Assembly (NCBI GenBank): GCA_029531795.1
Contig: JAPEIS010000004.1
Coordinates: 2,046,001-2,110,000 of the forward strand
DNA length: 64,000 nucleotides
From: Sclerotinia nivalis
Lineage: Eukaryota; Ascomycota; Leotiomycetes; Helotiales; Sclerotiniaceae
Direction: 5' to 3'
Positions 10,048 to 22,602 of this stretch are shown in pieces (position 1 is the first letter of the stretch; each line of letters begins with the position of its first letter). Made by a program: the position numbers and the translations under genes. Below the pieces are notes generated by a model that was given only the letters and a program-made list of their open reading frames with translations, ran no database searches and was not told where the DNA came from.

Positions 10048-12931
10048 TCACCACGAGAATGTCATGAGGGCAGGGTTCAAAGCCAGTGGCAAAAGCAAGT
10101 GGCTAGTCGTAACTGTAGCCATGGGTAGAATAGCGACGAAATCCTGAATGCGCCAATCGTATGGGATGAAAGAAGCCGTAGCCAGAACGATCATGCCAAT
10201 TATACCCAAGAGGGAGAAGATCATGGAGAACTTAAAACTCTTCAAGACTTTCGGTACTTCGATGAAAAAGTTACTGAACTCAGCTTCCTTGGATGTTGAA
10301 CCCCAGGTCATGTCGATTTCGAACATGTGCGCAAGTAGTGCTTGTGAAACATGAAGCGAAAGGCCACCAAGGAAAATCGCCAACATAAGAGTCCACTTAA
10401 AGTTTTCAAAAAGTGCATACCCAAGGCTTCGTTCGCCAATTCTGTATCGCATGACTGCCAAAGCGATATTTCCGAGACCGTTAAACACAATGACGATGGA
10501 AAACCAGACTTTCCAAGAATCGACATAGTATTTGTCAAGGTATCCATTGTACCATCCGATAGCGAAGTAGTTGGCAGTGGTCAAGATCCAGGCAGCCCCA
10601 ATGGCGTAGTAAGTACCAATGTATGAGATAATTGTTACTTTCGAGGTGAATCGAATGTTGGAAAATAAGAAGCTTCGGAAGAGAGGAGTAAATGGACCTT
10701 TGTAGAGCCACATACGAAGTGGGTGAAAGAGTAGCTCGTTGCAACCATATGCATACTTCTCCCATCTGGCAAGTTCATCGTAAACAGTCAATGACACTCC
10801 CTCCTTAAATCCTTCACCAGCCCATGCAGCCAATCGAATAATGTATCCATTTACTTGAAGACGGAGAGACATATCGAAATCTTCAGACACATGAGATTCC
10901 GACCAGAACTTTTCGTATCCATCCTCATCCTCATATGAAACCTGCTGAATGGCTGACCAACGCAAAATAGCATTATGCCCGACAAAGGGAGCTACATCTC
11001 CGTTGGAAACAGTATATCGAATAGCAGTATAAATTAAGTTCGTGAAAAATGTGATGCCATTTTCGAAATAAGTATTGACGACCTGCATAACACCGGATGA
11101 GAATTGCATGATGCCAACCTCCGGTGACTGTTCCATTTCAGAACAAGCATCCAGTAAACAATCCTCTGGGACACGAGTATCCGAATCGACTAAAATACAT
11201 CAGAGGAGCCATTTCAATGAAGTCAATGCACTTACTCAACAAGATATAGTCACCAATTCGAATGTTTCCGTCAGCCCATGCACGGCCGTTGTCTTCTAAG
11301 GCTTCTGTCAGGCATCTCCCATACGCTTGTGCTTCATCTGCTTGAGTCCAATCGAGAGGTCTTTGAATCAAAGCTAACTTTTCCTCAACCATACAAGAGA
11401 TGTGGAGTCCAAAGTTCATATTAGAAGCCTATGAATTGTGGTTAGCATAAGATTTAGCTTAAAGAATAAAAATTGTTCATCAAAGGATCGAAAATCCCTT
11501 CCGGTAGGGAATGACATCAATGGCGCAATGGTGGCTTACTTTTTTGACTATTGAAATATTAGCGAACAGACTTCAAAACAGGATCAAAGAAACTTACATT
11601 TTCCTTTCCTGGTGAAATTGTCTCCATGCTTTGGTCGAGCAACCCATCCAATACTGTGGTCAGCATAGAAGTCAATTCTGGCCTGGCGCTCGTCTGCATC
11701 AATGATTTGAAGACCATCATCATTAATGAACATATTGGCTGAGCCACCCTGCAATTCATAAGTAGAAATGGCTTGTTTGATTGATTTGACAGTGGGTGCA
11801 ATAACGGAATGCAATCCCTCCTTGTAAACGGGGCATTGGATTGTGATATGTGGGAGATTTCCATCAAGAATACGTGGTGGTGGATTGGCGGAGTAAAACT
11901 TGGAGTTGATACTCATTTGTTGCACAGGTCCAAAGAGCTGAGAAAGACAGCCAACGATGACTTGAGCAAAGAATAGTGTAAAAAACACCTGAACTGGAGT
12001 TAAAATTAGGAGTGCAAGTCGAGTATAGTTTTGGTCAACATCAGTCTCAATGGCTACTTGACGAATACCAGCACCCAGAGTTGCGATGATCAAGATGATC
12101 GTGAGAGCAACCAGAACTGTATTTTGCAAGTGTAATCCACGCGTCTCTGGGAGAGGTCGACCACTCTCTTCATCAACTTCCCAGGTGGCAGTACTTGGGC
12201 CCTTCTTTTCATCCTCCATTTCTTCATCGGTTTTCCACACTAATTCCATCAGTTCTGATTCAATGGCCTTGGCTCGTTGGACTAGATGTAATGCTTCATC
12301 GTCCCACACAACCAGTAAAGCTTCAGATGCAACGAATGCAGCGAATTGTAGTTTTCTTGCGCGCGGTAAATCTTCAACTGTTGGTAGGATCTGTATTCTG
12401 AGGCCGTTTAGAAGCGGAACATCGACAGCATTTGGCGAGCATTGCAGAAAAGTCTTGATAACTCGGGAATTCACTGTCATTGCGCACTAACAAAATTAGC
12501 TTTCGAAATTAAAAACACATTTCTTAAGCTCTTACATGAACATTAAGGGCTGCACACGCTGCAGCAAATGGAGAAGTGCCTAACTGTGGCGGGCAAGCCA
12601 TGTATGTGTTTCTTGATTTCCTGAGCAAAACACCTTCGATTTCACCACTTCCATCACTGACCCAGAGATGTGAACATTGTTGTTGGTAAAGGTAGTTAAC
12701 CATAACCTCATGTTTGATATCTTCCAGAAAGTTTGAGCTGGCATGTGATCGATTCGAGACTGAATTTCTTGATGATGAGGGAGCAAATCGGTTAATGGGT
12801 GGTTGAAGTGCCATGGCATCAAAGTCTGACTGCGGAATCATGGTAGGAACTTGCTTCTCGATCACAATAGGTGGTGGTGATTCAGTCTCCTCCTCAGGCT
12901 TCTTCGCCTTGAAATAGCTGCCCAAACCCAT
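10048..12931 (-). CDS. Type 2 glycosyltransferase (GT2), membrane-bound, chitin/cellulose-synthase superfamily
   Basis: Five exons: 12931-12536, 12486-11598, an 8-nt microexon 11547-11540, 11428-11236 and 11189-10048; 2628 nt, 875 aa. The microexon completes the motif RKGKFKKASNMNF, conserved in processive GT2 enzymes. Two membrane segments sit at about 255-274 and 290-312. The cytosolic GT2 core follows: HITIQCPVYKE (~345), NDDG (388-389), DSDT (497-499) and SEDFDM (E598, D599). The site that is QxxRW in chitin and cellulose synthases reads ELARWEKYAYG (R637 W638). Several C-terminal membrane helices follow. The enzyme should polymerise or transfer a nucleotide-sugar at the plasma membrane or Golgi; product unknown. 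It is not a classical chitin synthase. Related fungal GT2 proteins have been linked to hyphal growth on surfaces (family knowledge, not shown here). Confidence 0.88.
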
Positions 12932-13623
12932 CTCAGCTATGTTCTTAGTTGTAAACAGATGTGCTGATTGTTGAAAGAGGTTTATACAATTGGGGTCGGG
13001 TTCGACTTGATGTTGCAGAAACGTGGAGAGGTGTTACTTGTGAAACGAGTGACTATTTCTACTATTAGAAAAGGCTGAGGAGTGATGAGAAGTGCTCCCG
13101 AAGGCTGTCGCATCTGACTAGGAATAATTCAGAATGAGGCCTGGATGTGAATACATACAAAGAGTGTGTCAAGGGTACCAGGCAGCTTGAGAACCTGAGA
13201 ACCGCCTTGTAAATATTTGAGATGCCCTTGTACAATTACACGGGTATAACGAAGGTGAATTAATTAAAATGAAGAATGAATAATAAGAAGACACAGCGTC
13301 AGATGGTCTTCCAGAGCGAATGTGTACTGGAGAGATAAATGAGAAGAAAGACCAAGGGTGATGAAGTCCTGGATTCTGTCAAATACATGAGGAAGCCTTG
13401 GCCACACTACATGTGTGTGGAACGTGTTTGGCTCTTCATCTAGAAGGCGATATGCTTGCTCGAACCTTTCCGGCGTGACTTTTAGCGTAGATCTAGTCGC
13501 GGGGGAATTCTATCGCTTCTTATAGAATCATCTGAAAAGACTCTAAACCTTCAAGTCCAATAGATTCGGTGTGGCCGATTGTCAATAAGAATTATGGACA
13601 GTGATTTAGCTCACACTTTCAAT
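12932..13623. other. Upstream region of the GT2 gene
   Basis: Non-coding; holds the promoter and 5' UTR of the minus-strand glycosyltransferase. No ORF with coding character or recognised RNA gene. It ends at the left target-site duplication of the first transposable-element copy. Confidence 0.5.
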
Positions 13624-13638
13624 GGGGATGGACAATTG
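13624..13638. repeat. Left target-site duplication of element copy 1
   Basis: GGGGATGGACAATTG, repeated exactly at 14723-14737 on the far side of the element. Confidence 0.85.
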
Positions 13639-14722
13639 ATTGATTGATTGATTGATTTAACGTCCACACTGAGTCTAAGATTATCTAGAACGGCTAGGGG
13701 CTCTATGAGCTCCTAGTTGATGCTATAGGGAGTTGTATGCTAGTTAGTATACAGTTTGTATAGTTTGGGTTTCTTTTCAATCTTTGAAATGTTGATTGAA
13801 GGTAAGCGAAAACTAATATTGGGGAACAAAGCCCGATATCTTTATTTTCTAAGATTTTTCCTTTCTTGTTCTTTTTTTACTTTTTGTTAATTAAAGTATC
13901 CTATTGATATAATCTTTTTCTTCGATCTAATCTGCTATTCCGATATCCACTTCTTACAAAGGTCAAGAGTTATTTTCGTTAAGATTACCTTCAGTATAAC
14001 AAAAGGGTTTTCATACTAGTGAAAAGCAATTGGGAGGTATTACTTTTTTTAGTTCGAATTCATTCATTAGGTTTTTTGTATGCCTTTTTAGGTGTGATAA
14101 TCTCCAGTTTTGTTTGAATGTAAATAATCGAAATCATCGAATAGAATATCGGTTGTTTGAATGTAATGATAGTGGGGTGTGGCCCTAATCCTATCTACAT
14201 ACGTATAAAAAATATTTTCGTAAAATCGAGGAAAAGGTATAATATCGTATTGATATTTAGAGTATAGTATTAATTGATAGATAATAGTATTCTTTGTTTC
14301 GTGATAATCATAGTATTAAAATGAATATATTTTCGATAATCGATTGTTGAAAAAAGGTATAAAATGTGAATAAAACAATAGCAAATTCTATATCGAAAAG
14401 ATCTTTCTGGAATAGAAGAGACTTACTAAATATATTATACTTTGTATTGAGGTAATAATCGATAACAGATATTAAATCTAACCAAGGTTTTTGTAGCCAT
14501 CGTCCATATTTTGGATTGATGTTTGTTTATCCTTTCGAAGATATTGATATTATAAAATCGTAATAATTCTTTCATTGCGAATATTGTAATCGAAAAACCC
14601 TTTCTTTCTTTTCCAATATATCCGATTCTATTAAATGATTCAATCTTAGCTCTACAGACTTTCAATAGAGAGTTGGAGGTTCGTAAAGGGCATTACGTAT
14701 AGGTGTTGAGTCTTCGCCCTCC
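13639..14722 (-). mobile_element. Transposable element copy 1 (1.08 kb, non-LTR-like, RIP-mutated)
   Basis: A 1084-bp unit flanked by a perfect 15-bp duplication (13624-13638 and 14723-14737). Read on the minus strand it starts GGAGGGCGAAGACTCAACACC and ends in an (ATCA)n tail after CGTTAAATC. It has no terminal inverted repeats. A simple-sequence 3' tail plus a long, variable target-site duplication is the pattern left by target-primed reverse transcription (LINE/SINE-like). It differs from copy 2 almost only by transitions: T here where copy 2 has C, and G here where copy 2 has A. A minus-strand ORF (14665-14435) is shared with copy 2. It has no recognisable reverse transcriptase, so it is probably non-autonomous or truncated. 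Confidence 0.75.
14435..14665 (-). CDS. ORF fragment inside element copy 1
   Basis: A frame beginning around CRAKIESFNRIGYI and running to FNICYRLLPQYKV, then a stop. The same frame exists in copy 2, with CRTKIESFDGIGYI at the start and FNICYRLLSQYEV at the end. There it is broken by a stop where copy 1 has Arg (CGA to TGA). Conservation of the frame between two transition-riddled copies suggests it once coded for protein. I recognise no domain. The listed start is not an ATG, so the true start is unknown and the ORF may be a remnant. Confidence 0.3.
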   Translation of the reverse strand: MKVCRAKIESFNRIGYIGKERKGFSITIFAMKELLRFYNINIFERINKHQSKIWTMATKTLVRFNICYRLLPQYKV

Positions 14723-14737
14723 GGGGATGGACAATTG
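14723..14737. repeat. Right target-site duplication of element copy 1
   Basis: GGGGATGGACAATTG, identical to 13624-13638. Confidence 0.85.
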
Positions 14738-14877
14738 TTTAGCTCATGGTAGACTTTGGTACCTCGGACCTTTTACTCTTGTTTGTGATCAATATAAAAT
14801 CTTCTTTTCTCCGATTAAGGAAGACAATACTACTATTATTACCACCTAGGTGTTTATATTTAGTTGCTAGGATGCTG

Positions 14878-14890
14878 TGCCATCCTGTGT
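14878..14890. repeat. Left target-site duplication of element copy 2
   Basis: TGCCATCCTGTGT, repeated exactly at 15973-15985. Confidence 0.8.
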
Positions 14891-15972
14891 TGATTGATTG
14901 ATTGATTTAACGTCCACACTGAGTCTAAGACTATCTAGAACGGCTAGGGGCTCTATAAGCTCCTAGTTGATGCTATGAGGAATTGTATACTAGCTAGCAT
15001 ATAGTTTATATAGTTTGGGTTTCTTTTCAATCCTTAAAATATTGATTAAAAGCAAATGAAAACTAATACTGAAGAACAAAACCCGATATCTTCATCCTCT
15101 AAAACCTTTCCTTCCTTGCTCTCCCCCTACCCCTTGCTAATTAAAGCATCCCATTGATATAACCTTCTTCTTCAATCCAATCTACTATTCCGACACCCAC
15201 CTCCCACAAAAATCAAGAATCATCTCCATCAAGATTATCTTCAACACAGCAAAAGGATCCTCATACTAATGAAAAACAATTGGAAAGCACTACTCTCCTC
15301 AACTCGAACTTATTCATTAGCTTTTTTGCATACCTTCCTAGGTATAATAATCTCCAGCTTTGTTTGAATATAAACAATCGAAACCATCGAATAGAATATC
15401 GATCGTTTGAATATAATGATAACAAAGCATAACCCTAACCCTACCCACACACACACAAAAAATATTTTCGTAAAATCGAAGAAAAGATGTAATATCGTAT
15501 CGATGCTCAAAGTATAATATTAATTGATAGATAATGGTATTCTCTATTTTGTGATAATCGTAATGTTAAAATGAATATATTTTCGATAATCGATCATCGA
15601 AAAAAGACATAAAATGCAAATAAAACAATAACAAATTCTGTATCGAAAAGACCCTTCTGGAATAGAAAAGACTTACTAAACATATCATACCTCGTATTGA
15701 GATAATAATCGATAGCAAATGTTGAATCTAATCAAAGCTTCTATAACCATCGTCTGTATTTTGAGTTGATATTCGTTCATCCTTTCGAAGATATTGATAC
15801 TATAAAATCATAATAATTCTTCCATCGCAAATATCGTAATCGGGAAACCCTCTCTCTTTCTTTCAATATATCCGATTCCATCAAATGACTCAATCTTAGT
15901 TCTGCAGACTCTCAATAGAGAGCTGAAGGTTCGTAGAGGGCACCACGTACAGGTGTTGAGTCTTCGCCCTCC
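14891..15972 (-). mobile_element. Transposable element copy 2 (1.08 kb, RIP-mutated in the opposite sense)
   Basis: 1082 bp with the same two ends as copy 1: (TGAT)4 TTAACGTCCACACTG on the left and GAGTCTTCGCCCTCC on the right. Its own 13-bp target-site duplication, TGCCATCCTGTGT, lies at 14878-14890 and 15973-15985. Different flanking duplications show that the two copies are independent insertions, not one tandem duplication. Relative to copy 1 it is enriched in A for G, as expected if C-to-T changes struck the other strand. The shared minus-strand ORF carries a TGA (near 15808-15810) where copy 1 has CGA. Confidence 0.75.
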
Positions 15973-15985
15973 TGCCATCCTGTGT
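15973..15985. repeat. Right target-site duplication of element copy 2
   Basis: TGCCATCCTGTGT, identical to 14878-14890. Confidence 0.8.
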
Positions 15986-18808
15986 GGTACGACCAAGGAA
16001 ATGCTGATGGACAATATTCTAGTATTCATTGCTTTCTTCTACCTGGAATCAATCACATCTTGCTTGTGGTTTCTGACTTTATAAGTCCTTGGTGGCCGTT
16101 TGTGACAATTTCGGTGGTGGTTGTAAGAATCAGAATCAGGATGGACGCTAAAAAGGTACTTTTAGACTAAAGACGGGGGCGTCTCTCTTGGCGTTGGAAA
16201 CCGTTGAATATGCAAAACATTTTAGCATCGGACGTTCCTATTGGTAGGAAAGAAATTAACTCGGGTACATTCTTATTTCAACAATAAGTTCACGAATTCG
16301 AAAATATTTTGATCCATGACTTCGTACTTACAATACCTAAATCTAAATCAGAAGGTTCTCATCATCTCCCTACCTTGATCACTAGGTATATGTACATCGC
16401 CTCAAATCACCAATATATTACTTTACGATGATGCTATTCATGAGTACAATACCGCTTTGGGAATAACTGTGCATCCCGGTGATCGAAAAAGGTTACCCCA
16501 GAAAGGAGAAAGGATTTGGAATGGCGCAAAAATGATCAGATCCCAAGGACCACAAAAAAGCAATAAATATCACTACCGAACAAGCCATCTGCTAACCTTC
16601 TTTTTAAAAATCTATATCTTAAAGGCTAAGTAAACGTCTACCTAGATAGGATAAACCACTGTATATACCCCCTCGAAAACATTTTATTCCAACCTAGTAT
16701 ACAAACCACGCACAGCTAGTTTGTCCTTCTATCGGAGCATAGGGGACAAATCCAAGAGATCTTCTTAACATTTACTTGATTAGTATTAGCTACACGTTTT
16801 CCTTGCTATACAGAACATTGCGAGAAGCTTAGGTATGTACCTTCTTTCGCCAGTGGCAAATGTGTTCTATTGGTGGTACTGCGTTGTTAGGCTCTACATG
16901 GCAAACACAACCAACCCATGGTCATACAACAACTTAAGAAACGTAGCTCTCGTAAAAATTCAAACCTCTGCACGACTACATAAGAATCTTCCAGCGTACA
17001 GATATTTCATCACCCTGCATGCCAAAATCTCATATTTATCTTCCTTATTCTACCTCAAGAATTCAAGATATCAATAAGAAGAAGAAAGCGAGCGATCTAC
17101 AACAGATGCCATATCATTAAGGTCTCTAAGTTCATAAGCTAGCTGGACCGAGCAGAACACTACCGAACCCACATCCGCAGAAACTTTATATCATGCATGC
17201 ACAACATACCATCCCGTATCTATTTAAAGGTAATATGCACCGATGCACTGCACAGGCTTTGCAGAAGATATCAATATCGAATTCTGGCGTTCGAAGCTCG
17301 AAACTTAACGTTCAACTTGTCGACACCCAATTGTTCAGATGCAAGGAAGTCATTAAGATTCTATAACTGAAAAGATCAACATCTCAATGTCTCTTGTGGA
17401 TACTAGGTAGTAGTTCGAGCACTAAGTGGTAGGTGGGTATATCCGACAAACACTCCTAATCGAACTGATGAGCAAAAACTAACTCGGCTAAGCAATTCAA
17501 CAAGAAAGTATTGATAAGTAAGTTCTTTACAAATCTAGATCTATTATCCGAATAGTGATTTGATACCCAGGAAAGCTAGCCTCACTTCATTTCCAAACCA
17601 TTATTTAACCATCTTTATTTTCTAATCCCTCATTACTAATTATATCGCTTCTTCTTTCTCTTCATACTCGTACACACTAAACCATTGATCAGCCCATCAA
17701 TATTCAATAACCTCACTTGGCGTACTACTCAGTACTCCCTAAGTAGTACTACGAGAAAGCTTAACAGGCATCAGTATCTTAAATCTTCCCCAATACTCTC
17801 AAACCCAGAAAAAATCAAAAGAATACCCCCTCATCCTTGGCATACCTAGGTAAACTAATAAACATAGCAGAAATACATTCCTATTCCCATTCCCATTCCC
17901 ACATAAAATTCTCCTTCCAGACTCCTCAATCATCCGAATTTATATCCAACCCGAGGCAACAGAAAGACTATTCAAGCTAACCACCATAACTCAATAATCC
18001 CCCAAAATTCTCTAGCTCCACAAATCACATATCGCCATTCCCTCCATCTACTGGTACAAATAGCATAAATAGCATAAATAAGAGCCTGACTTTTAGGCAT
18101 CAGCCAGTCATTGAGACACGATGAGATGAATACTGGTACCTAGGTATCGTGATACTGTTACGAACTCTCATAAGTAGGTACTCATACAACATGGAATGCA
18201 TGATGATTCTGATGATTTAATTATTTGTCTTTATTTCGTATAGTATCTTTTTCTGTTTTTCTTTCTTTCTGTCTGTCTGGCTGGCTGGCTGGCTGGCTGA
18301 TTTTTATTTATAGCCCTGCTGTGTTATTTTGATCAAATGGCCTACCTAGTAGGTGCATACATACATACAGTACATAGTATTATAATTGGTACTCAAACAC
18401 TACCTACCTATCTATATACATTGTGCTTCACAAATCACTACCTCGGTATCATCTCCCATATTCCATGTACGGTAGGTATAACATGAAAACAAACTAAACG
18501 ATACTAGGTAGATTCATACTCCGACTTTCTATTTTCTATTTTCGTCCTACAACTACCTACCTACATAGGTACACAACCAATATTTCCGCATCCACCATCC
18601 ACCACTGGTACATCGTCCGATCACCACGTGTAGCAGACTATTCTAGTGCGTGCGTACGATTCTAGTATGTACAATATAGTTACCATTGCATCGCACAAGA
18701 AATATCATTTTACTTTTTCTACTTTTTTTATATAGTAATAATCACATATTATCTAATTCGAGTATTATGAAAAAGTTGTTATTTCTATACAGTATCTCTA
18801 TCTTTATT

Positions 18809-18923
18809 TTCAACTTCAACTTCAACTTCAACTTCAACTTCAACTTCAACTTCAACTTCAACTTCAACTTCAACTTCAACTTCAACTTCAACTTCAACTT
18901 CAACTTCAACTTCAACTTCAACT
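18809..18923. repeat. Hexanucleotide tandem array TTCAAC
   Basis: About 19 essentially perfect copies of TTCAAC. The array is in frame with a short plus-strand ORF (18686-18973) that would encode an alternating Asn-Phe tract. That frame has no other coding character, so it is treated as a microsatellite. Confidence 0.95.
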
Positions 18924-21900
18924 TTCAAATTCATCATTTATCACAAGTAGAAAGCAAGCATCTCAACCTCTAGGCCTCTAACCAATTATCCAAAATCATC
19001 ACATCATCTTCTCAAAATGATATATTACCAAACTCTAGTACATCCCACCCACTTACTCACCTACCAGCCTTTTTACCTCCCTAACCAATTTTCTCTCTCC
19101 TCTCTCTTCTCTTTTCTTCTCTCTCTCTTCTCACAACCCACCAAACCAAATCCAATCAAACCAAATCCCACAATACGAAATTCAGCCCTGTATATATATA
19201 TCTAGTACTACTACTACCTCTCTAACCACTACTTCCATACCACCATACTTCCATAACACCATACCACCATACTTCCATACCACCATACCACCAAACTATC
19301 AAAAGCACTTCCACTTTCCACTATATCCAACATACCTACCTCCGTACCTACAGAACGTACAACCTCAAGAAACCCAACCGCAATCACCACAAACCACAAA
19401 CCACAACGAAAAAAGCAATGCCGAGATGAGATTTCTGGATTTCCGGATTTGTATTTGGGGGGAAGGAGACGGGTTGAGTTGGGTTGTGGTTGTGGTGAGA
19501 TTGATGGATTCATGAATGGATGGATGAATGTGATCGTGTGTACCTAGGTAGGTATATATTATAAAATGCTACTCTATTCCTTGATGTCAAAACGATTGTA
19601 TGGGAGATGGCTGGGTATGATGTAGTGTTATAATTGTGATTGTAAATGGATTGTGTATTTCTATTGTATTATGTCCTTGTATCTAATCTTACATAGAAAT
19701 ATAAATATATCTCCGCGTTCCGTATCACGGTTATTCTCATCTTGTAAAGTCGTACAAATCGTAGTGAAAATTCTTCCTTTTCCGTTCGGAAAGTACCATT
19801 CGGAGAGTATGAATTATATCCTCTCCTCTTGTCACCACTCTATTAAAAGCCGTGATGACCAAGTAATAATCTTCATAGAATTTCAGAATGGAATTTCGTC
19901 ATGTTAAACGTAGTCCATGTATGGCTTTCACGTGTGTTCATCATGTACCCTGTTCAATTTCCCCGGTGTTTCATTTCAGTTATAACTGCTTGAAGTGGCA
20001 TGAGATCCAACGATACCTAGAATTCTTGACAGGAATATATTATTATCAGAGTAATAAACGGGTGATGCACCAGTTTCAGATATACCGCAACTGCGGAACT
20101 CAAAAATACTTGCATCTGTTGGTAGCTGGTAGATGGTAGCGGGCAGTGGTAGATGAAGCACTCTACCGCGCCAATTGGAAAAAAAAAAAAATCTCAGTCA
20201 TGAACTGCGAAGGTACCATGATGTTCACTGTGACGTACTCCGTAAATATATGCTGCAAGGTCTCGAATTAGGAGAATTTAGGTACGACGACCGTGTTTAG
20301 CATTGTAGCTTTATGTACTGTATATTTTGTATATAGATGACAAATCGAGAATATATAGCAAAATGCGAAGGTGCGTTAATTCTAGACTTTTCTTCTCTAC
20401 TTGTGTATGTTTTAGAGTTTCAGCATCCAGATTTCAAATCGATACAGGATCATCAATTATGATGAGAATTTCGTCATCCTCAGACGATATTATCTTTCCG
20501 TGTGCAGGTCTGAATTTTACAAACGCATATTGTGCGTTCAAATAGGTCGGCTAAAGCGACAACAATAGCGCTCCAAGATCGTGAGTGGCCGAACTACCTT
20601 GAATTACTCTTGTTTTCCCGATAAAACTAATGGGAAAAGAAACACACCAATGCTGGAAGCTATAAAGCAAAGATATCTCGGGTATTTGCACGCGTTCAAA
20701 TAGACGAATGTGCACTGGTATAGCACGTAAAAAGTGTGTTGGACGAAGGAGAGGATTGAATCAAAGGAACGGGGCGGTTGCGGTCGGAGAGGGGCCGAGT
20801 GCTTTTGCGCACATTGCGCACAAAAGCTCACCTTCTTCTGCTGAAGCTAATAGAACAAATACGAGATGACAGCAAAGAAAGATCTCATCCTTGAGATAAG
20901 GGTAGGTCTGTGCAAAATTCTTCTCCACTGGAAGATTTGGGAATGGTTAAAATCTCATCATGTGACCTTAAAGAGGTTCGGAAATTTTGACTCTCATCGA
21001 AATAAAAATCGGATAATTATAGAATTCTCCGATATTTAAAACAAAAGCGAGGATGGTATGAAAAAGAGCATGCTAGGTAGGTAAGAACTTGTTGATAACG
21101 ATAGAAAGATTGTAGGATAGAAGATAGAGAGAGCTCTCAGCTGTGAAACTATCGAATTCCTCAAGCTGCGACCTCAAAATCTGCCAAGAGATTTGCTATC
21201 CATACACTTTACGGACATCGAATCACACAGCATTGACTATACTCGTGCGCTCAGGCAATACATGGCTCGGACAGTAAACTTACCAAAACATCGGATTAAG
21301 AAAAAAGGAGCTACTGCACAAACTCCCCTCACCCCAGGCTTCAGCTAAGGTATTTCTCGTTGTTATTGCCAATCTAGGTTAAAGGCTATGAGGCAGCGGT
21401 GTCCATACATGATACATCGTGCCTTGGTCCACTGAAGGTCTGCGAGTTTGATAATTAAATCTTCAGACTGAATGGGGTCTGATAAAAATTCATGTGTTTG
21501 TGGGAGTATGTAAAGTTGACCTCAATAAGCTTATAAGCTTCAGCAATTCCAAAATCCTTTGTCATGGATTGGGTCGTCGGAGAATAATGTTGATGATTTT
21601 CATAACTTTCGATCTTAAGCAAAATTCTGGAAAGGGGAAAAATAAGTTGGCCGGCTGGAAAAGCAGATAGTACTTAAAGTGGTTAGAGCCTTACCAAATA
21701 AGGATTTCCATTTTTAGTTTGTCCAATTAGCATCTTACGAATGATCGGCGCGGAAAGCCGTGCGGGAGGCTGATGGGAATTCGGTTTCTCCGATCATGGC
21801 TTCGTTAATTAATGGACTAGTGCCTGAAGCTAACCCCAATCGGAAGAACTAACATGGGAACTACAGATTTTCCAATGGCAAAGTTGCAAACTTGGATGCT

Positions 21901-22185
21901 GCTATCATTTGTTTACGAGCCATGAGCCAACGCCAATAAACGCTGGCTTGGCTGGTAACAAGCTTGGTAAAGAAGGACTTTGTCGAAATCTCTGTGGCGT
22001 GATAAGGGTTAGGAGAGAACCTTTCGGAGCCAATTGTTCGAGACTCGATGTCCGGTCGATAAGGATGAGAGCTGAAAACTGATAGAAGGACCTTGAGAAG
22101 CACTAGATAAAGGTTTAATGGTCAAGTAAAGTAGCGAAAGAGTACCGGTAGGTATGGTCCTCGTAGGTTGAAAAAAGACTGTGAA

Positions 22186-22214
22186 GAGCTTGAGCTTGAG
22201 CTTGAGCTTGAGCT
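22186..22214. repeat. GAGCTT hexamer repeat
   Basis: Nearly five tandem copies of GAGCTT in non-coding sequence. Confidence 0.85.
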
Positions 22215-22518
22215 ACAGGCTGAGTGAATCTCATATTTTTGAACATTTGATAGGTAGAGGTACCTACCCTACTAGGTAGGTAATAATCTTTTGCTAACAA
22301 CCGACATTCAAGAGTTCATAGTGTGTAACACAAAACATGCATATGATTTCTGCAGGTAACCATCTTGTAAGGTTACTCTTGCTTCAGTCAATTTCCACAT
22401 TTACCGAGTAAAGCACATACAGTACTATGATTAATTGGATTACCTTACCTAGTAAAGTGCCAGGTGGTATTCGACTGCCACCCGAGTACCCAGGTAACAA
22501 GGATTCTCCTTCTCTCTC

Positions 22519-22602
22519 TTCTTTGGTGCATTTTCTTGTTTCTTGGTTTGGACCTCCTCTTTCTTCTTTGGTGCATTTTCTTGTTTCCTGCTTTGGACCT
22601 GA
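22519..22602. repeat. Imperfect 45-bp tandem duplication
   Basis: A segment starting TTCTTTGGTGCATTTTCTTG and ending TTTGGACCT occurs twice at a 45-bp offset (from 22519 and from 22564) with about two mismatches in the shared 37 bp. It is non-coding. The spacer between units is pyrimidine-rich. Confidence 0.8.

Noticed and set aside
10048..12931. Annotation as a classical chitin synthase
   Set aside because: The QxxRW site is replaced by ELARWEKYAYG, and the domain order fits GT2 proteins outside the chitin synthase classes.
13639..15972. A simple tandem duplication instead of two transposon insertions
   Set aside because: Each unit has a different perfect flanking duplication, so they inserted separately.
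18686..18973. ORF encoding an alternating Asn-Phe tract
   Set aside because: It is a TTCAAC microsatellite read in one frame; flanking codons show no coding character.
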